Below, piece after piece: positions 1 to 7,606 of a DNA stretch of 64,000 nt. Made by a program: the position numbers and the translations under genes. The stretch comes from TMP-86 sp964247385 (GTDB lineage Bacteria > Pseudomonadota > Gammaproteobacteria > Steroidobacterales > Steroidobacteraceae): assembly GCA_964247385.1 (NCBI GenBank), contig CAXTUB010000001.1, positions 186,001-250,000 of the forward strand. The letters are read 5' to 3'. Under the pieces are notes generated by a model. That model had not been told where the DNA came from. It saw only the letters and a list, made by a program, of their open reading frames with translations, and made no database searches. Numbering within the stretch: the stretch's first letter is position 1; each line of letters starts with the position of its first letter.

Positions 1-182
1 TGCTTCGCCCCGAGCCCTTTGCCGGATTCGAACGCGATGGTGATGGTGGGCCCGCGCTCGGTCAGCGAACGCCAAGCAAGCCAGGCAACGATGCCGCCGG
101 CGACGATGGGCACCACCCAGACCCAGGTGACGGGACGGCGGCGGCGCAGCCGTGCTTGACGTTCGGCCGGGTCGTCGATCAT
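1..182 (-). CDS. pqiB: PqiB/MlaD-family membrane-anchored protein, N-terminal part
   Basis: Only the first 60 or so residues lie in the window; the gene runs off the left edge. They show a basic N-terminus rich in Arg, one hydrophobic segment (about residues 18-38) and then the start of a beta-rich segment containing FESGKGLGA, which resembles the first MCE (MlaD) domain of PqiB/YebT proteins. These form periplasm-spanning tubes thought to carry lipids between membranes. The ATG overlaps the TGA of the upstream pqiA by 4 bases, so the two are translationally coupled. Family assignment rests on the neighbour as much as on the fragment. Confidence 0.75.
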   Translation of the reverse strand, partial: MIDDPAERQARLRRRRPVTWVWVVPIVAGGIVAWLAWRSLTERGPTITIAFESGKGLGAK

Positions 183-1474
183 GCGCGCTTCGTCGCATCC
201 CACATCAGGCGCGTATCGAACGTGCTGGTGGCGATCATGGTCAAGACCACCACGGCAGCGAAAGCCACCAATCCGTCCTTGGGCCGAAGCGTCGACAACG
301 CGCCGAACTGCAACAGCGCGGCCAGAATCGACCCCATGAACACATCGATGTTCGACCAGCGACCAATGGCATCGACCAACCGGTACAACCGAGTGCGCAC
401 GAGCAGGCCGTACGCGGAGCGAGAGCGCGTCGCGAGCAGCATCCACGACAAACCGATGAGCTTCAGCATGGGCAGCACGACGCTCGCGGCAAACACCAGA
501 ATTGCAAGCGGCACGAGATCATTGTCGGCAAGCTCGAGCACGCCACTCATGATGGTCTTGTTTTGCTCGCCGCCGATTTGCGTAATGGAAAGCACCGGCA
601 GCAGATTGGCGGGGACGTAAAGGAGGAAGCTCGCGATGACGAGCGCTGCGGTCACTTGCATCGATGAGGGCTTGCGAAAAGCGAGCCGCGCCGAGCAACG
701 GGGGCATTTCGGATGAGCTGCTCGATCAACGACGAGATCGCACGTCATGCACGCTACCGGATCGGCCGGAATCGCCGCCATCGCCGGACCGCGCGGCGTG
801 AGCGCTGACCAAACGACGCGCTCATCGAACTGGGTCATTGCAAGAAGTCCCGCGAACGTCGCGACGATCAGACACCAGCCGCCCAGCCCGACCTGAACTT
901 CGGCGATGACGCCCAAACGGCTGTAGGCAACGAAGCCGCCGACCAAGAACACGTCGAGCATGGCCCAAAGACGAAGATGCTTGACCCAGCGGAATACTTT
1001 GCCAAGCCCGGCGTGAGGATCCGTACGCAGCTCGAGCAGAGCGAACACGAACAGGCTCAAATAGGTAAAGGGCGCAAACACGCAAAATGCAGCAACCAAT
1101 GCTCCGAGGGAAGGAAAGCCGCCCCGCCAATACGCTGAGACGTTCGACCACAAATACGCATGCCGCTCGATGCCGTACGACCACACCGAAATCACGGGCA
1201 TCGCGGAGCCCGCGATCAGCATCAAGAGGGAAGTCATCGCGAGCGCAAGAGTCATCTCCACCGCGGGCTGACCGTGCCCTGCGAGAGTTCTGCCGCAGCG
1301 GCGGCAATCTGCGCCCTCACCCCGCCGCCTTGCCGGCAGCCATTGAATCATTCCGCAGTCTGGGCAGCCGACACGCTCGGCGCCAATGTGAGCGCGCTTG
1401 CTTCGACGTCTTTCGAGCCAGTCAGCCATTACCCGGTAAGCACGCTCGACCTCATGCGGCGCCGAGTCTATCAA
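179..1474 (-). CDS. pqiA: Paraquat-inducible protein A (PqiA family), two PqiA domains
   Basis: The protein is 431 residues from a TTG start; an in-frame ATG at 1429 is an alternative. It has two similar halves, each opening with a CxxC...CxxC zinc-ribbon motif (CPDC/CRRC and CMTC/CPRC) followed by four hydrophobic segments. This is the duplicated layout of PqiA/YebS inner-membrane proteins, which work with the MCE protein PqiB in envelope lipid homeostasis. The stop overlaps the start of the pqiB fragment by 4 bases, supporting an operon. The transported substrate cannot be read from sequence. Confidence 0.88.
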   Translation of the reverse strand: MIDSAPHEVERAYRVMADWLERRRSKRAHIGAERVGCPDCGMIQWLPARRRGEGADCRRCGRTLAGHGQPAVEMTLALAMTSLLMLIAGSAMPVISVWSYGIERHAYLWSNVSAYWRGGFPSLGALVAAFCVFAPFTYLSLFVFALLELRTDPHAGLGKVFRWVKHLRLWAMLDVFLVGGFVAYSRLGVIAEVQVGLGGWCLIVATFAGLLAMTQFDERVVWSALTPRGPAMAAIPADPVACMTCDLVVDRAAHPKCPRCSARLAFRKPSSMQVTAALVIASFLLYVPANLLPVLSITQIGGEQNKTIMSGVLELADNDLVPLAILVFAASVVLPMLKLIGLSWMLLATRSRSAYGLLVRTRLYRLVDAIGRWSNIDVFMGSILAALLQFGALSTLRPKDGLVAFAAVVVLTMIATSTFDTRLMWDATKRA

Positions 1475-1581
1475 CCCGATTACTCGCCGATCAAATGCAG
1501 CGCTCTAAGATGGGTGTCTCGTGCCGCTCCCGCGAGGTGTCGTCAGAATCTTCGCCCTGCTACGCACATGCGGGTCTTTGC

Positions 1582-2010
1582 CTACGGTTGCAGGTGCATG
1601 GCGGATGCGCCGGTCGTGATGTCGACGGGAACTGAGACATGGTCGTGCACGACCAACCAACGGCCGTCGATCTTTTTTAATCCATTGGTGCCGCGCATCC
1701 ACAGATGAAATGGCTTGCCTTTCATTGTGCCGTTCAGCCCGATGAGTGCATGAACGATTGCGACCGTGTCCGATGCAATGATGCTGCTCTCGCGGACCTC
1801 GACGGAGACCGGCCCGTCGAATAGCTTGAGAAAACCGATCCAATCCTTGCGATACGCATCCCAACCGTTGAAGCGCAGCGGCGGCAGGATGTCGAACGCC
1901 ACTGTCTGCGCACCCGGTGCATAAAAAGACATGATTCGCTCGACGTCCCCGCTCTCGAACGCTTCTTTCCAAGCCAGCCGCTGCTGTTGGACTTCATCAT
2001 GGCTGTTCAT
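1582..2010 (-). CDS. SnoaL-like / NTF2-fold protein (nuclear transport factor 2-like)
   Basis: A 142-residue protein with the pattern of the SnoaL/DUF4440 NTF2-like fold: an N-terminal helix, the segment DVERIMSFYAPGAQTV, then beta strands ending in W-x-V-x-H-D-H (near residues 118-125). Such proteins are small cone-shaped barrels that are either enzymes (ketosteroid isomerase-like) or ligand binders; no specific function can be assigned. The ATG has a good AGGAG Shine-Dalgarno. It appears to be a single-gene unit, with a perfect inverted repeat just upstream (2031-2049). Confidence 0.8.
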   Translation of the reverse strand: MNSHDEVQQQRLAWKEAFESGDVERIMSFYAPGAQTVAFDILPPLRFNGWDAYRKDWIGFLKLFDGPVSVEVRESSIIASDTVAIVHALIGLNGTMKGKPFHLWMRGTNGLKKIDGRWLVVHDHVSVPVDITTGASAMHLQP

Positions 2011-2030
2011 GTCTTGCTCCTAGGTTTGAT

Positions 2031-2049
2031 TGAGCAGCACCGCTGCTCA
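2031..2049. promoter_or_regulatory. Perfect 8-3-8 inverted repeat upstream of the SnoaL-like gene
   Basis: TGAGCAGC-acc-GCTGCTCA. The repeat sits about 20 bases before the ATG at 2010 on the minus strand, so it could be an operator or a leader hairpin. No regulator is assigned. Confidence 0.4.
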
Positions 2050-2109
2050 GCAGGAAAGCGAGATTGCGTTCGACACCGATGCACGAAAAAAATGGTGCGC
2101 GGGAAATGT

Positions 2110-2186
2110 TGGTCGGGGCGACAAGATTCGAACTTGCGACCCCTTGCACCCCATGCAAGTGCGCTACCAGGCTGCGCCACGCCCCG
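2110..2186 (-). tRNA. tRNA-Pro(GGG)
   Basis: A 77-base cloverleaf read on the minus strand. Acceptor CGGGGCG pairs with CGCCCCG, the discriminator is A and CCA is encoded. The D-arm contains GCGCAGCCTGGTAGCGC, the anticodon stem is CTTGC/GCAAG with loop ATGGGGT (anticodon GGG), and the T-loop is TTCGAAT. It lies downstream of the merR-like gene, as in Pseudomonas next to ihfA. Confidence 0.97.
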
Positions 2187-2225
2187 ACCGTAGTCGGCGA
2201 TGATAGCGGAAAGCGCCGCGTTCGC

Positions 2226-2264
2226 GGCGTCGAAGTCTTGCTCGGGGAAAGGCGTCGAAGTCTT
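2226..2264. repeat. Short direct repeat of GGCGTCGAAGTCTT, two copies
   Basis: Two identical 14-base copies begin 25 bases apart (2226 and 2251) between tRNA-Pro and the merR-like gene. The second copy overlaps a small hairpin (GTCTTT...AAAGAC). It may be part of the 3' end of the merR-like transcript; no function is evident. Confidence 0.4.
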
Positions 2265-2313
2265 TTCGGTGTAAAGACGCCGACGTCACTCGATGCTAGT
2301 TTCTGCCGGCGCC

Positions 2314-2670
2314 TCAGCGCCGCAGCACCTTGAGAAGCTCCTCGAGCTCGACACGCATCTGATGGATGAGTTGCTGGCTTTGATTCAAATCCACTTGCGC
2401 GTCATCGCCGGCGAGCCGATTTCGCGCGCCGCCAATGGTGAACCCTTGCTCGTACAAGAGGCTGCGAATTTGGCGAATGATGAGCACATCTTGCCGTTGA
2501 TAGTAGCGCCGGTTGCCGCGGCGCTTGACGGGCTTCAACTGTGGGAATTCCTGTTCCCAATAACGCAATACGTGCGGCTTCACACCGCATAAGTCGCTCA
2601 CTTCGCCAATGGTGAAGTAGCGCTTGCCGGGTATGGCCGGCAGCTCGTTATTGTTGCTTGGTTCCAGCAT
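2314..2670 (-). CDS. MerR-family transcriptional regulator
   Basis: A 118-residue protein with a MerR winged helix-turn-helix: FTIGEVSDLCGVKPHVLRYW at about residues 19-38, followed by the wing with RRGNRRYY. The C-terminus is a short coiled helix and there are no metal-binding cysteines, so it resembles the small CarA/MlrA-like group found after ihfA in Pseudomonas. Its start lies inside the 3' end of ihfA (23-base overlap), so it is the last protein gene of the pheST-ihfA operon. Target promoters are unknown. Confidence 0.9.
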   Translation of the reverse strand: MLEPSNNNELPAIPGKRYFTIGEVSDLCGVKPHVLRYWEQEFPQLKPVKRRGNRRYYQRQDVLIIRQIRSLLYEQGFTIGGARNRLAGDDAQVDLNQSQQLIHQMRVELEELLKVLRR

Positions 2671-2953
2671 ACGCTTCGACGCGTGCTTTCAACTTTTGGC
2701 CCGGACGAAAGGTCACGACACGCCGCGCGCTGATTGGAATTTCCTGACCCGTTTTGGGGTTGCGCCCGGGACGCCGATTCTTATCGCGCAAATCGAAATT
2801 TCCGAAGCCAGATAATTTGACCTGCTCGCCAGAGGAAAGGGCCGCGCGAATTTCTTCGAAGAACATGTCGACGAGCTCGCGAGCTTCGCGCTTATTGAGG
2901 CCCAACTGATCGAACAGTGCTTCGGCCATCTCGGCTTTCGTCAATGCGGTCAT
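2648..2953 (-). CDS. ihfA: Integration host factor subunit alpha
   Basis: A 101-residue DNABII protein that pairs with IhfB (18125-18427 here) to bend DNA sharply in replication, recombination and sigma-54 transcription. It has the typical dimer core, the KLSGFGNFDLRDK segment, and the beta-arm with GRNPKTGQEIPI carrying the intercalating Pro. It starts 6 bases after the pheT stop and overlaps the merR-like gene, the same arrangement as pheT-ihfA in enterics and Pseudomonas. Alpha rather than beta is chosen from sequence and from that context. Confidence 0.96.
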   Translation of the reverse strand: MTALTKAEMAEALFDQLGLNKREARELVDMFFEEIRAALSSGEQVKLSGFGNFDLRDKNRRPGRNPKTGQEIPISARRVVTFRPGQKLKARVEAYAGTKQQ

Positions 2954-2959
2954 GCGTTC

Positions 2960-5329
2960 TCATTCTCTCAAGACTGCGCCGAATTCTTTTTTGAGGACGC
3001 CCACGACCCGCGCCACGACTTCCTCGATTTCATGATCCACAAGCGTGCGCGAAGGGTCCTGTAAAATCAACCCAAAAGCGATGCTTTTTCGTCCTGAATC
3101 TAAATTACCGCCGCGAAACACATCGAATAAGACAATATCCTGAATGAGCCGCGCGTCATCGCTTCGGCGAATACTCCGGCAAATCGCATCGAATGCAATG
3201 GCGTCGTCAAGAACGACCGACAAATCTCGCCGCACCGATGGCATTTCTGAGATCCCATTAAATTTCAATGGCTTGCTATGTAAACATAGTGCAGTATCTA
3301 TCTCAAAAAGCTGCACTGCCGGAAGGCCCATCCGCGCGGCGATTTTTGGGTGCAACTCGCCAATCCAACCCACCGGTTGATCGTCCATCCAAATCCTCGC
3401 GGCCCGCCCTGGATGCAAACAGCTCAGCTGATCGGGCACATAGCGCGGCCGACCATTGCCGCGTGCGAGAGATAACAGCGACTCGAGATCGCCTTTCAAA
3501 TCAAAAAAATCACTTTCCTTACTTCTCACGCTCCACTGTTCCGGCAATCTTGCGCCGCAGATCAACGCGCTCATGCGCTCGATCTCGAGCGGACCTGAGG
3601 CGTGCGCGTGGTAAGTGCGGCCGGCCTCGAATAGCTTCACGCGCTCTTGCTGATGGCGTACGTTGAACTCACAGGCACGCAGCAGACCCGGCCACAGCGA
3701 AGTGCGCATGGTGCTCATCGCGCCCGAAATTGCATTCGAAAGAGCGAGAGGCGTTTCGTCGGGAAACAAACTTGAATTTTCTTCGCTTGAGATGAAACTG
3801 TACGTGATGGCTTCGCGATAGCCTCGCGCTGCCAGATGATCCCGTGCGCCGCGGAGCGGGACTTCACGTTCATCCGCAGGCCCCGTGAGCTGGGCAATCT
3901 CGGCCGGCTTGACGGCGACCCGATTCATGCCGGTCAGTCGAAGCACTTCTTCGATGAGATCGGCTTCAATGTTGAGATCGAAGCGGTGCGCCGGAATTCG
4001 CACCTGCCATCCGTCGGTCGTGGACCGAACCTCAGGACTGATCGATGCCAGCGACTCAAACACTTCTTGCTTGGGAAGCTCGAGCCCGAGCAAACGATCG
4101 AGACGGCTGGCGCGCAGAGTGATCCACCGTTCCACATGTCGCGCATCGCCACTCAAGCTCACGGGCCCGGCCGCCGCGCTCAGTTGCAGCAGTAGCTGCG
4201 TGGCGCGCTCAATGGCCTTCGGCACGAGCGTTGGGTCGACTCCGCGCTCAAAGCGTTGCGCCGCATCGGTGAATAGCCCGAAGCGGCGCGCCCGCCCGAT
4301 GATGGAGCTCGGCGTGAAATGGGCAGACTCGAGCACCACATGCTGCGTGTGATCGCTGATCGCCGTAGCCCTGCCGCCATAGATTCCTGCAAGCCCCACC
4401 GGCGTCGTGTCGGATGCGATGATCAAACACTGCGGATCCAGCGCGATGAAATCGCCGCTCAGAAGCTCGAGATGCTCGTCACCGCGAGCCCAGCGCACGA
4501 TCAGTTGCGAGCCGAGCTTCTGCAGATCGTAAGCGTGCAGCGGCTGACCCAGTTCCAACATGACGTAATTGGTGACATCGACGACGGCCGAAATCGAGTT
4601 CATCCCGGCGCGTTGTAGACGCTCGATCATCCAGGAAGGTGCTTTAGCCCCGGGCGGGATGTTGCGAACGATTCGGCTTGCGAATGCCGGACAAGCTTCG
4701 GTGGCCTCGATGTGCACGGCCTGCACGTCCTGCAGCGTGCCCTGGACTCGCTGCACCATCGGCTCCCAGTAGCGCCGCTGCAGAATTGCGCGCATCTCGC
4801 GCGCGACTCCGGCAACGCTCAAGCAATCCCCGCGATTCGCAGGAGACTTCAAGTCGAGAACGACGTCTTCGAGATTGAGAGCGCTGCGAAGCTCGCGGCC
4901 AACGGCAAGCTCTGCGGCGAGTTCCAAGATCCCTTGCGCGTCCCCGCGCAGCCCGAGCTCGGCGGCGGAGCACACCATGCCTTCCGACCGGACGCCACGC
5001 AACGTCGCGGCGCGGATCACGACATCATTCGGCAGAACGGCGCCCTCGCGCGCCACGGCGACCTTGATGCCCGGGCGAACATTGCTCGCGCCGCACACGA
5101 TATTCAAAGGTTTGGATTCGCCGGTATCGACGCTGCAAATCGTTAGCTTTTGGGCATTGGGGTGTGGAGCGATGCTTACTATTTCGCCCACCACCACACC
5201 GGTGAATGGAGGCGCAACCGCTTCGACGCTCTCGACCTCCAGCCCCGCCGCAGTGAGGGTTTGAGCGAGCACTGCGTTGTCGAGCGAGATCGGGACAAAT
5301 TCTTCGAGCCACGCGCGGCTGACTTTCAT
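2960..5329 (-). CDS. pheT: Phenylalanine--tRNA ligase beta subunit
   Basis: A 789-residue subunit that charges tRNA-Phe as an (alpha-beta)2 enzyme in the cytoplasm. Domains in order: N-terminal B1 beginning MKVSRAWLEEFVP, an EMAP-like tRNA-binding domain (about residues 40-150), the B3/B4 editing module, the B5 helical domain, a catalytic-like core and a C-terminal anticodon-binding FDX-ACB domain. The ATG at 5329 overlaps the pheS TGA by 4 bases. The frame remains open upstream inside pheS, but homology begins at this Met. Length is close to the E. coli protein. Confidence 0.97.
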   Translation of the reverse strand: MKVSRAWLEEFVPISLDNAVLAQTLTAAGLEVESVEAVAPPFTGVVVGEIVSIAPHPNAQKLTICSVDTGESKPLNIVCGASNVRPGIKVAVAREGAVLPNDVVIRAATLRGVRSEGMVCSAAELGLRGDAQGILELAAELAVGRELRSALNLEDVVLDLKSPANRGDCLSVAGVAREMRAILQRRYWEPMVQRVQGTLQDVQAVHIEATEACPAFASRIVRNIPPGAKAPSWMIERLQRAGMNSISAVVDVTNYVMLELGQPLHAYDLQKLGSQLIVRWARGDEHLELLSGDFIALDPQCLIIASDTTPVGLAGIYGGRATAISDHTQHVVLESAHFTPSSIIGRARRFGLFTDAAQRFERGVDPTLVPKAIERATQLLLQLSAAAGPVSLSGDARHVERWITLRASRLDRLLGLELPKQEVFESLASISPEVRSTTDGWQVRIPAHRFDLNIEADLIEEVLRLTGMNRVAVKPAEIAQLTGPADEREVPLRGARDHLAARGYREAITYSFISSEENSSLFPDETPLALSNAISGAMSTMRTSLWPGLLRACEFNVRHQQERVKLFEAGRTYHAHASGPLEIERMSALICGARLPEQWSVRSKESDFFDLKGDLESLLSLARGNGRPRYVPDQLSCLHPGRAARIWMDDQPVGWIGELHPKIAARMGLPAVQLFEIDTALCLHSKPLKFNGISEMPSVRRDLSVVLDDAIAFDAICRSIRRSDDARLIQDIVLFDVFRGGNLDSGRKSIAFGLILQDPSRTLVDHEIEEVVARVVGVLKKEFGAVLRE

Positions 5330-6375
5330 ACGAACTGCTTCAGAAAGCGCAAGTCGTTTTCGAAGAACAAGCGCAGATCTCCAACGTCGTACCGGAGCAT
5401 CGCGAGACGCTCGATGCCCATGCCGAACGCATAGCCCTGCCAGGTTTCCGGATCGATGCCGCAAGAGATGAGAACGTTCGGGTGCACCATGCCGCAGCCC
5501 AGAACCTCGAGCCAGCCCGTATGCTTGCAGACACGGCAGCCGCGGCCGCTGCAAAACACGCACTCCACATCGACTTCGGCCGATGGTTCCGTGAAAGGAA
5601 AATACGAAGCACGCAAACGCATGCCCAAGGTGCGCTCGAAAAAGTGATCCAAAAACGATGACAGCATGGATTTCAAATTGGCGAAGCTGACGTCCGCGCC
5701 AATCACCAATCCTTCCACTTGATGAAACATGGGCGTATGCGTCATGTCGGAGTCGCAGCGGTATACGCGGCCCGGAGCGATGATCGAGAAGGGCGGCTTC
5801 CGTCCCCGCATGGCACGAACTTGCACCGGCGAGGTATGTGTGCGCAACAGACGCCCGTCCGGAAAATAAAATGTGTCGTGCATGGCGCGCGCCGGATGAT
5901 CCGGCGGAATATTCAGCGCCGTGAAATTATGGAAGTCGTCCTCGATCTCGGGTCCCGTTTCGACGCTGAAGCCCGCTTGCCGGAAAATCTCCTCGATGCG
6001 TAAGCGGGTGCGGGTAATCGGATGCAGCCCGCCGCTCGCTTCTCCTCTTCCGGGCAATGTGACATCGATGGCGCCCGCCGCGAGCTCAGCGCTCAGCGCA
6101 GCATCATCGATCTGCGAACGCCGCGCTTCGAGCGCGGCTTGAATGCGATGCTTGGCGGCATTGATCCGCTCACCCGCGGCGGGCCGCTCGCTCGCCGCGA
6201 GCGCGCCAAGGCTTTTTAATTGCTCGGTAAGCGAGCCCTTCTTGCCAAGCAGAGCGACACGCGCCTCCTCGAGCGCGATCGAGCTTTGCGCCGCGCGAAT
6301 GCGCTCGAGACCCTGCTCGATGAGGTGGGCGAGCGAATCCTCAACGTTCGCTTGCGCGCCGCTCTTGCGTTGCAC
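5326..6375 (-). CDS. pheS: Phenylalanine--tRNA ligase alpha subunit
   Basis: The 349-residue catalytic subunit of PheRS, starting at GTG. It has an N-terminal coiled coil (about residues 10-95) and then the class II core. Motif 2 is near RVYRCDSDMTHTPMFHQVEG and motif 3 is near GYAFGMGIERLAML. A cysteine cluster (CVFCSGRGCRVCKHTG) sits in the insertion preceding LGCGMVHPNVL; metal binding there is my inference. Only 20 bases separate it from rplT, leaving no room for a pheM-like leader attenuator of the E. coli type. Confidence 0.96.
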   Translation of the reverse strand: MQRKSGAQANVEDSLAHLIEQGLERIRAAQSSIALEEARVALLGKKGSLTEQLKSLGALAASERPAAGERINAAKHRIQAALEARRSQIDDAALSAELAAGAIDVTLPGRGEASGGLHPITRTRLRIEEIFRQAGFSVETGPEIEDDFHNFTALNIPPDHPARAMHDTFYFPDGRLLRTHTSPVQVRAMRGRKPPFSIIAPGRVYRCDSDMTHTPMFHQVEGLVIGADVSFANLKSMLSSFLDHFFERTLGMRLRASYFPFTEPSAEVDVECVFCSGRGCRVCKHTGWLEVLGCGMVHPNVLISCGIDPETWQGYAFGMGIERLAMLRYDVGDLRLFFENDLRFLKQFV

Positions 6376-6395
6376 TCGGTCGAGACGAAGAAATG

Positions 6396-6782
6396 CTACG
6401 CAGCGGCGCGCGCCGTGGGCGCACTCGCATCCAGACTCGCCTTGACCTTCTCCGCAATGGCGGCGAATGCGGGTAAGTCATGCACGGCCAGGTCCGCAAG
6501 CACCTTACGGTCGATCGACAGCCCGGCCTTGTTCAGCCCGTCGATCAAACGGCTGTACGATAGGCCGGATAATCGCGCCGCGGCATTGATGCGCGTGATC
6601 CACAGCGCGCGATATTCGCGCTTCTTCTCGCGACGGCCGCGGTAGGCATACTGCCCGGCCTTGATGACTGCTTGCTTCGCGGTGCGAAACACCTTACGGC
6701 GCGCATTGAAATAGCCTTTGGCTTTCTTCAGAACTTTCTTATGACGGCGCCCTGCAACGACGCCTCGCTTGACTCGAGCCAT
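6396..6782 (-). CDS. rplT: 50S ribosomal protein L20
   Basis: A 128-residue basic protein starting MARVKRGVVAGRRHKK, with the long N-terminal helix that threads through 23S rRNA and the globular C-terminal domain (TRINAAARLSGLSYSRLIDG). L20 is needed early in 50S assembly and represses its own operon in E. coli. The C-terminus is a few residues longer than usual and Ala-rich. It follows rpmI by 13 bases in the conserved infC-rpmI-rplT order. Confidence 0.98.
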   Translation of the reverse strand: MARVKRGVVAGRRHKKVLKKAKGYFNARRKVFRTAKQAVIKAGQYAYRGRREKKREYRALWITRINAAARLSGLSYSRLIDGLNKAGLSIDRKVLADLAVHDLPAFAAIAEKVKASLDASAPTARAAA

Positions 6783-6795
6783 GACATTCTCTCCT

Positions 6796-6990
6796 TTAGG
6801 TTCCGGGCAACATCTGCTTCACACGGTTGAAATCCGTGTCGTGCACCTGCGATTCGCGCCGCAACTGGCGCTTTCGTTTGCTCGGCTTTTTCGTGAGTAT
6901 GTGACGGCGGTGCGATTGCCCGCGCTTGAAGCCATTGGCCGTTTTGGTGAAGCGCTTGGCCGCTGCGCGCTTGGTTTTCAATTTGGGCAT
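6796..6990 (-). CDS. rpmI: 50S ribosomal protein L35
   Basis: A 64-residue, strongly basic protein starting MPKLKTKRAAAKRF, with the conserved HILTKKPSKRKRQLR segment. It is a structural protein of the large subunit. It lies between infC and rplT as in nearly all bacteria. A 97-base gap separates it from infC and could hold a leader or translational control site; I see no defined structure there. Confidence 0.98.
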   Translation of the reverse strand: MPKLKTKRAAAKRFTKTANGFKRGQSHRRHILTKKPSKRKRQLRRESQVHDTDFNRVKQMLPGT

Positions 6991-7087
6991 ACCCTACTCT
7001 CTATTCCATTGTTGAGCCTGTTCGCGCGCGCGACGCTTGAGCGCTGCGCATGCTCGAGGCGAGGAGCGACCCTTGCAGGGAACGCCG

Positions 7088-7606
7088 CTACTTTTTCTTG
7101 GGCCCGAACACCATGACCATCTGCTTGCCCTCCATCAGAGGGTTTTGCTCCACCGAAGAATGGGGGCCCAAATCTTCGGCTATCCGAGCGAGCAACCGCC
7201 GCCCGATGTCCTGGTGCACGAGCTCTCGGCCGCGGAAACGTAAAGTCACCTTGGCCTTATCGCCCTCGGAAAGAAAACGGATCAGATTACGCAGCTTGAC
7301 CTGGTAATCCGCCTCTTCCGTTCCGGGCCGAAACTTCACTTCCTTGACTTGAATCTGCTTCTGCTTGCGCTTCGCCGCATGCGCCTTCTTGCTCTGCTCG
7401 AACAAGAACTTTCCAAAATCCATGACCCGAACCACAGGTGGATCGGCCATCGGCGAGACTTCAACTAAATCCAATTGCTGCGAGGAGGCCATCTCCAGCG
7501 CCGACGCGCGCGTCATGACACCCGCTTGACTCCCGTCGGCCGCGATGACCCGCACTTGGGGTGCCGCGATTTCTTCGTTGCGCTTTACTCGCTTCGACGT
7601 TGCGAT
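7088..7606 (-). CDS. infC: Translation initiation factor IF-3 (rare ATC start)
   Basis: IF-3 binds the 30S subunit and rejects non-canonical start codons and wrong initiator tRNAs. The internal GTG at 7555 would drop the conserved KRNEEI segment. Reading upstream in frame gives ATC GCA ACG TCG AAG CGA GTA AAG, that is (M)ATSKRVKRNEEIAAPQVRV. The ATC at 7606 is preceded at 7-base spacing by GGAGG (7614-7618). This yields 172 residues, close to the usual 180. The non-AUG start is the known basis of infC autoregulation. The start lies 22 bases inside thrS. Confidence 0.95.
   Translation of the reverse strand: MATSKRVKRNEEIAAPQVRVIAADGSQAGVMTRASALEMASSQQLDLVEVSPMADPPVVRVMDFGKFLFEQSKKAHAAKRKQKQIQVKEVKFRPGTEEADYQVKLRNLIRFLSEGDKAKVTLRFRGRELVHQDIGRRLLARIAEDLGPHSSVEQNPLMEGKQMVMVFGPKKK

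Noticed and set aside
5330..5563. Upstream extension of pheT into pheS
   Set aside because: Homology to PheT begins at MKVSRAW (5329), and ATGA coupling is typical.
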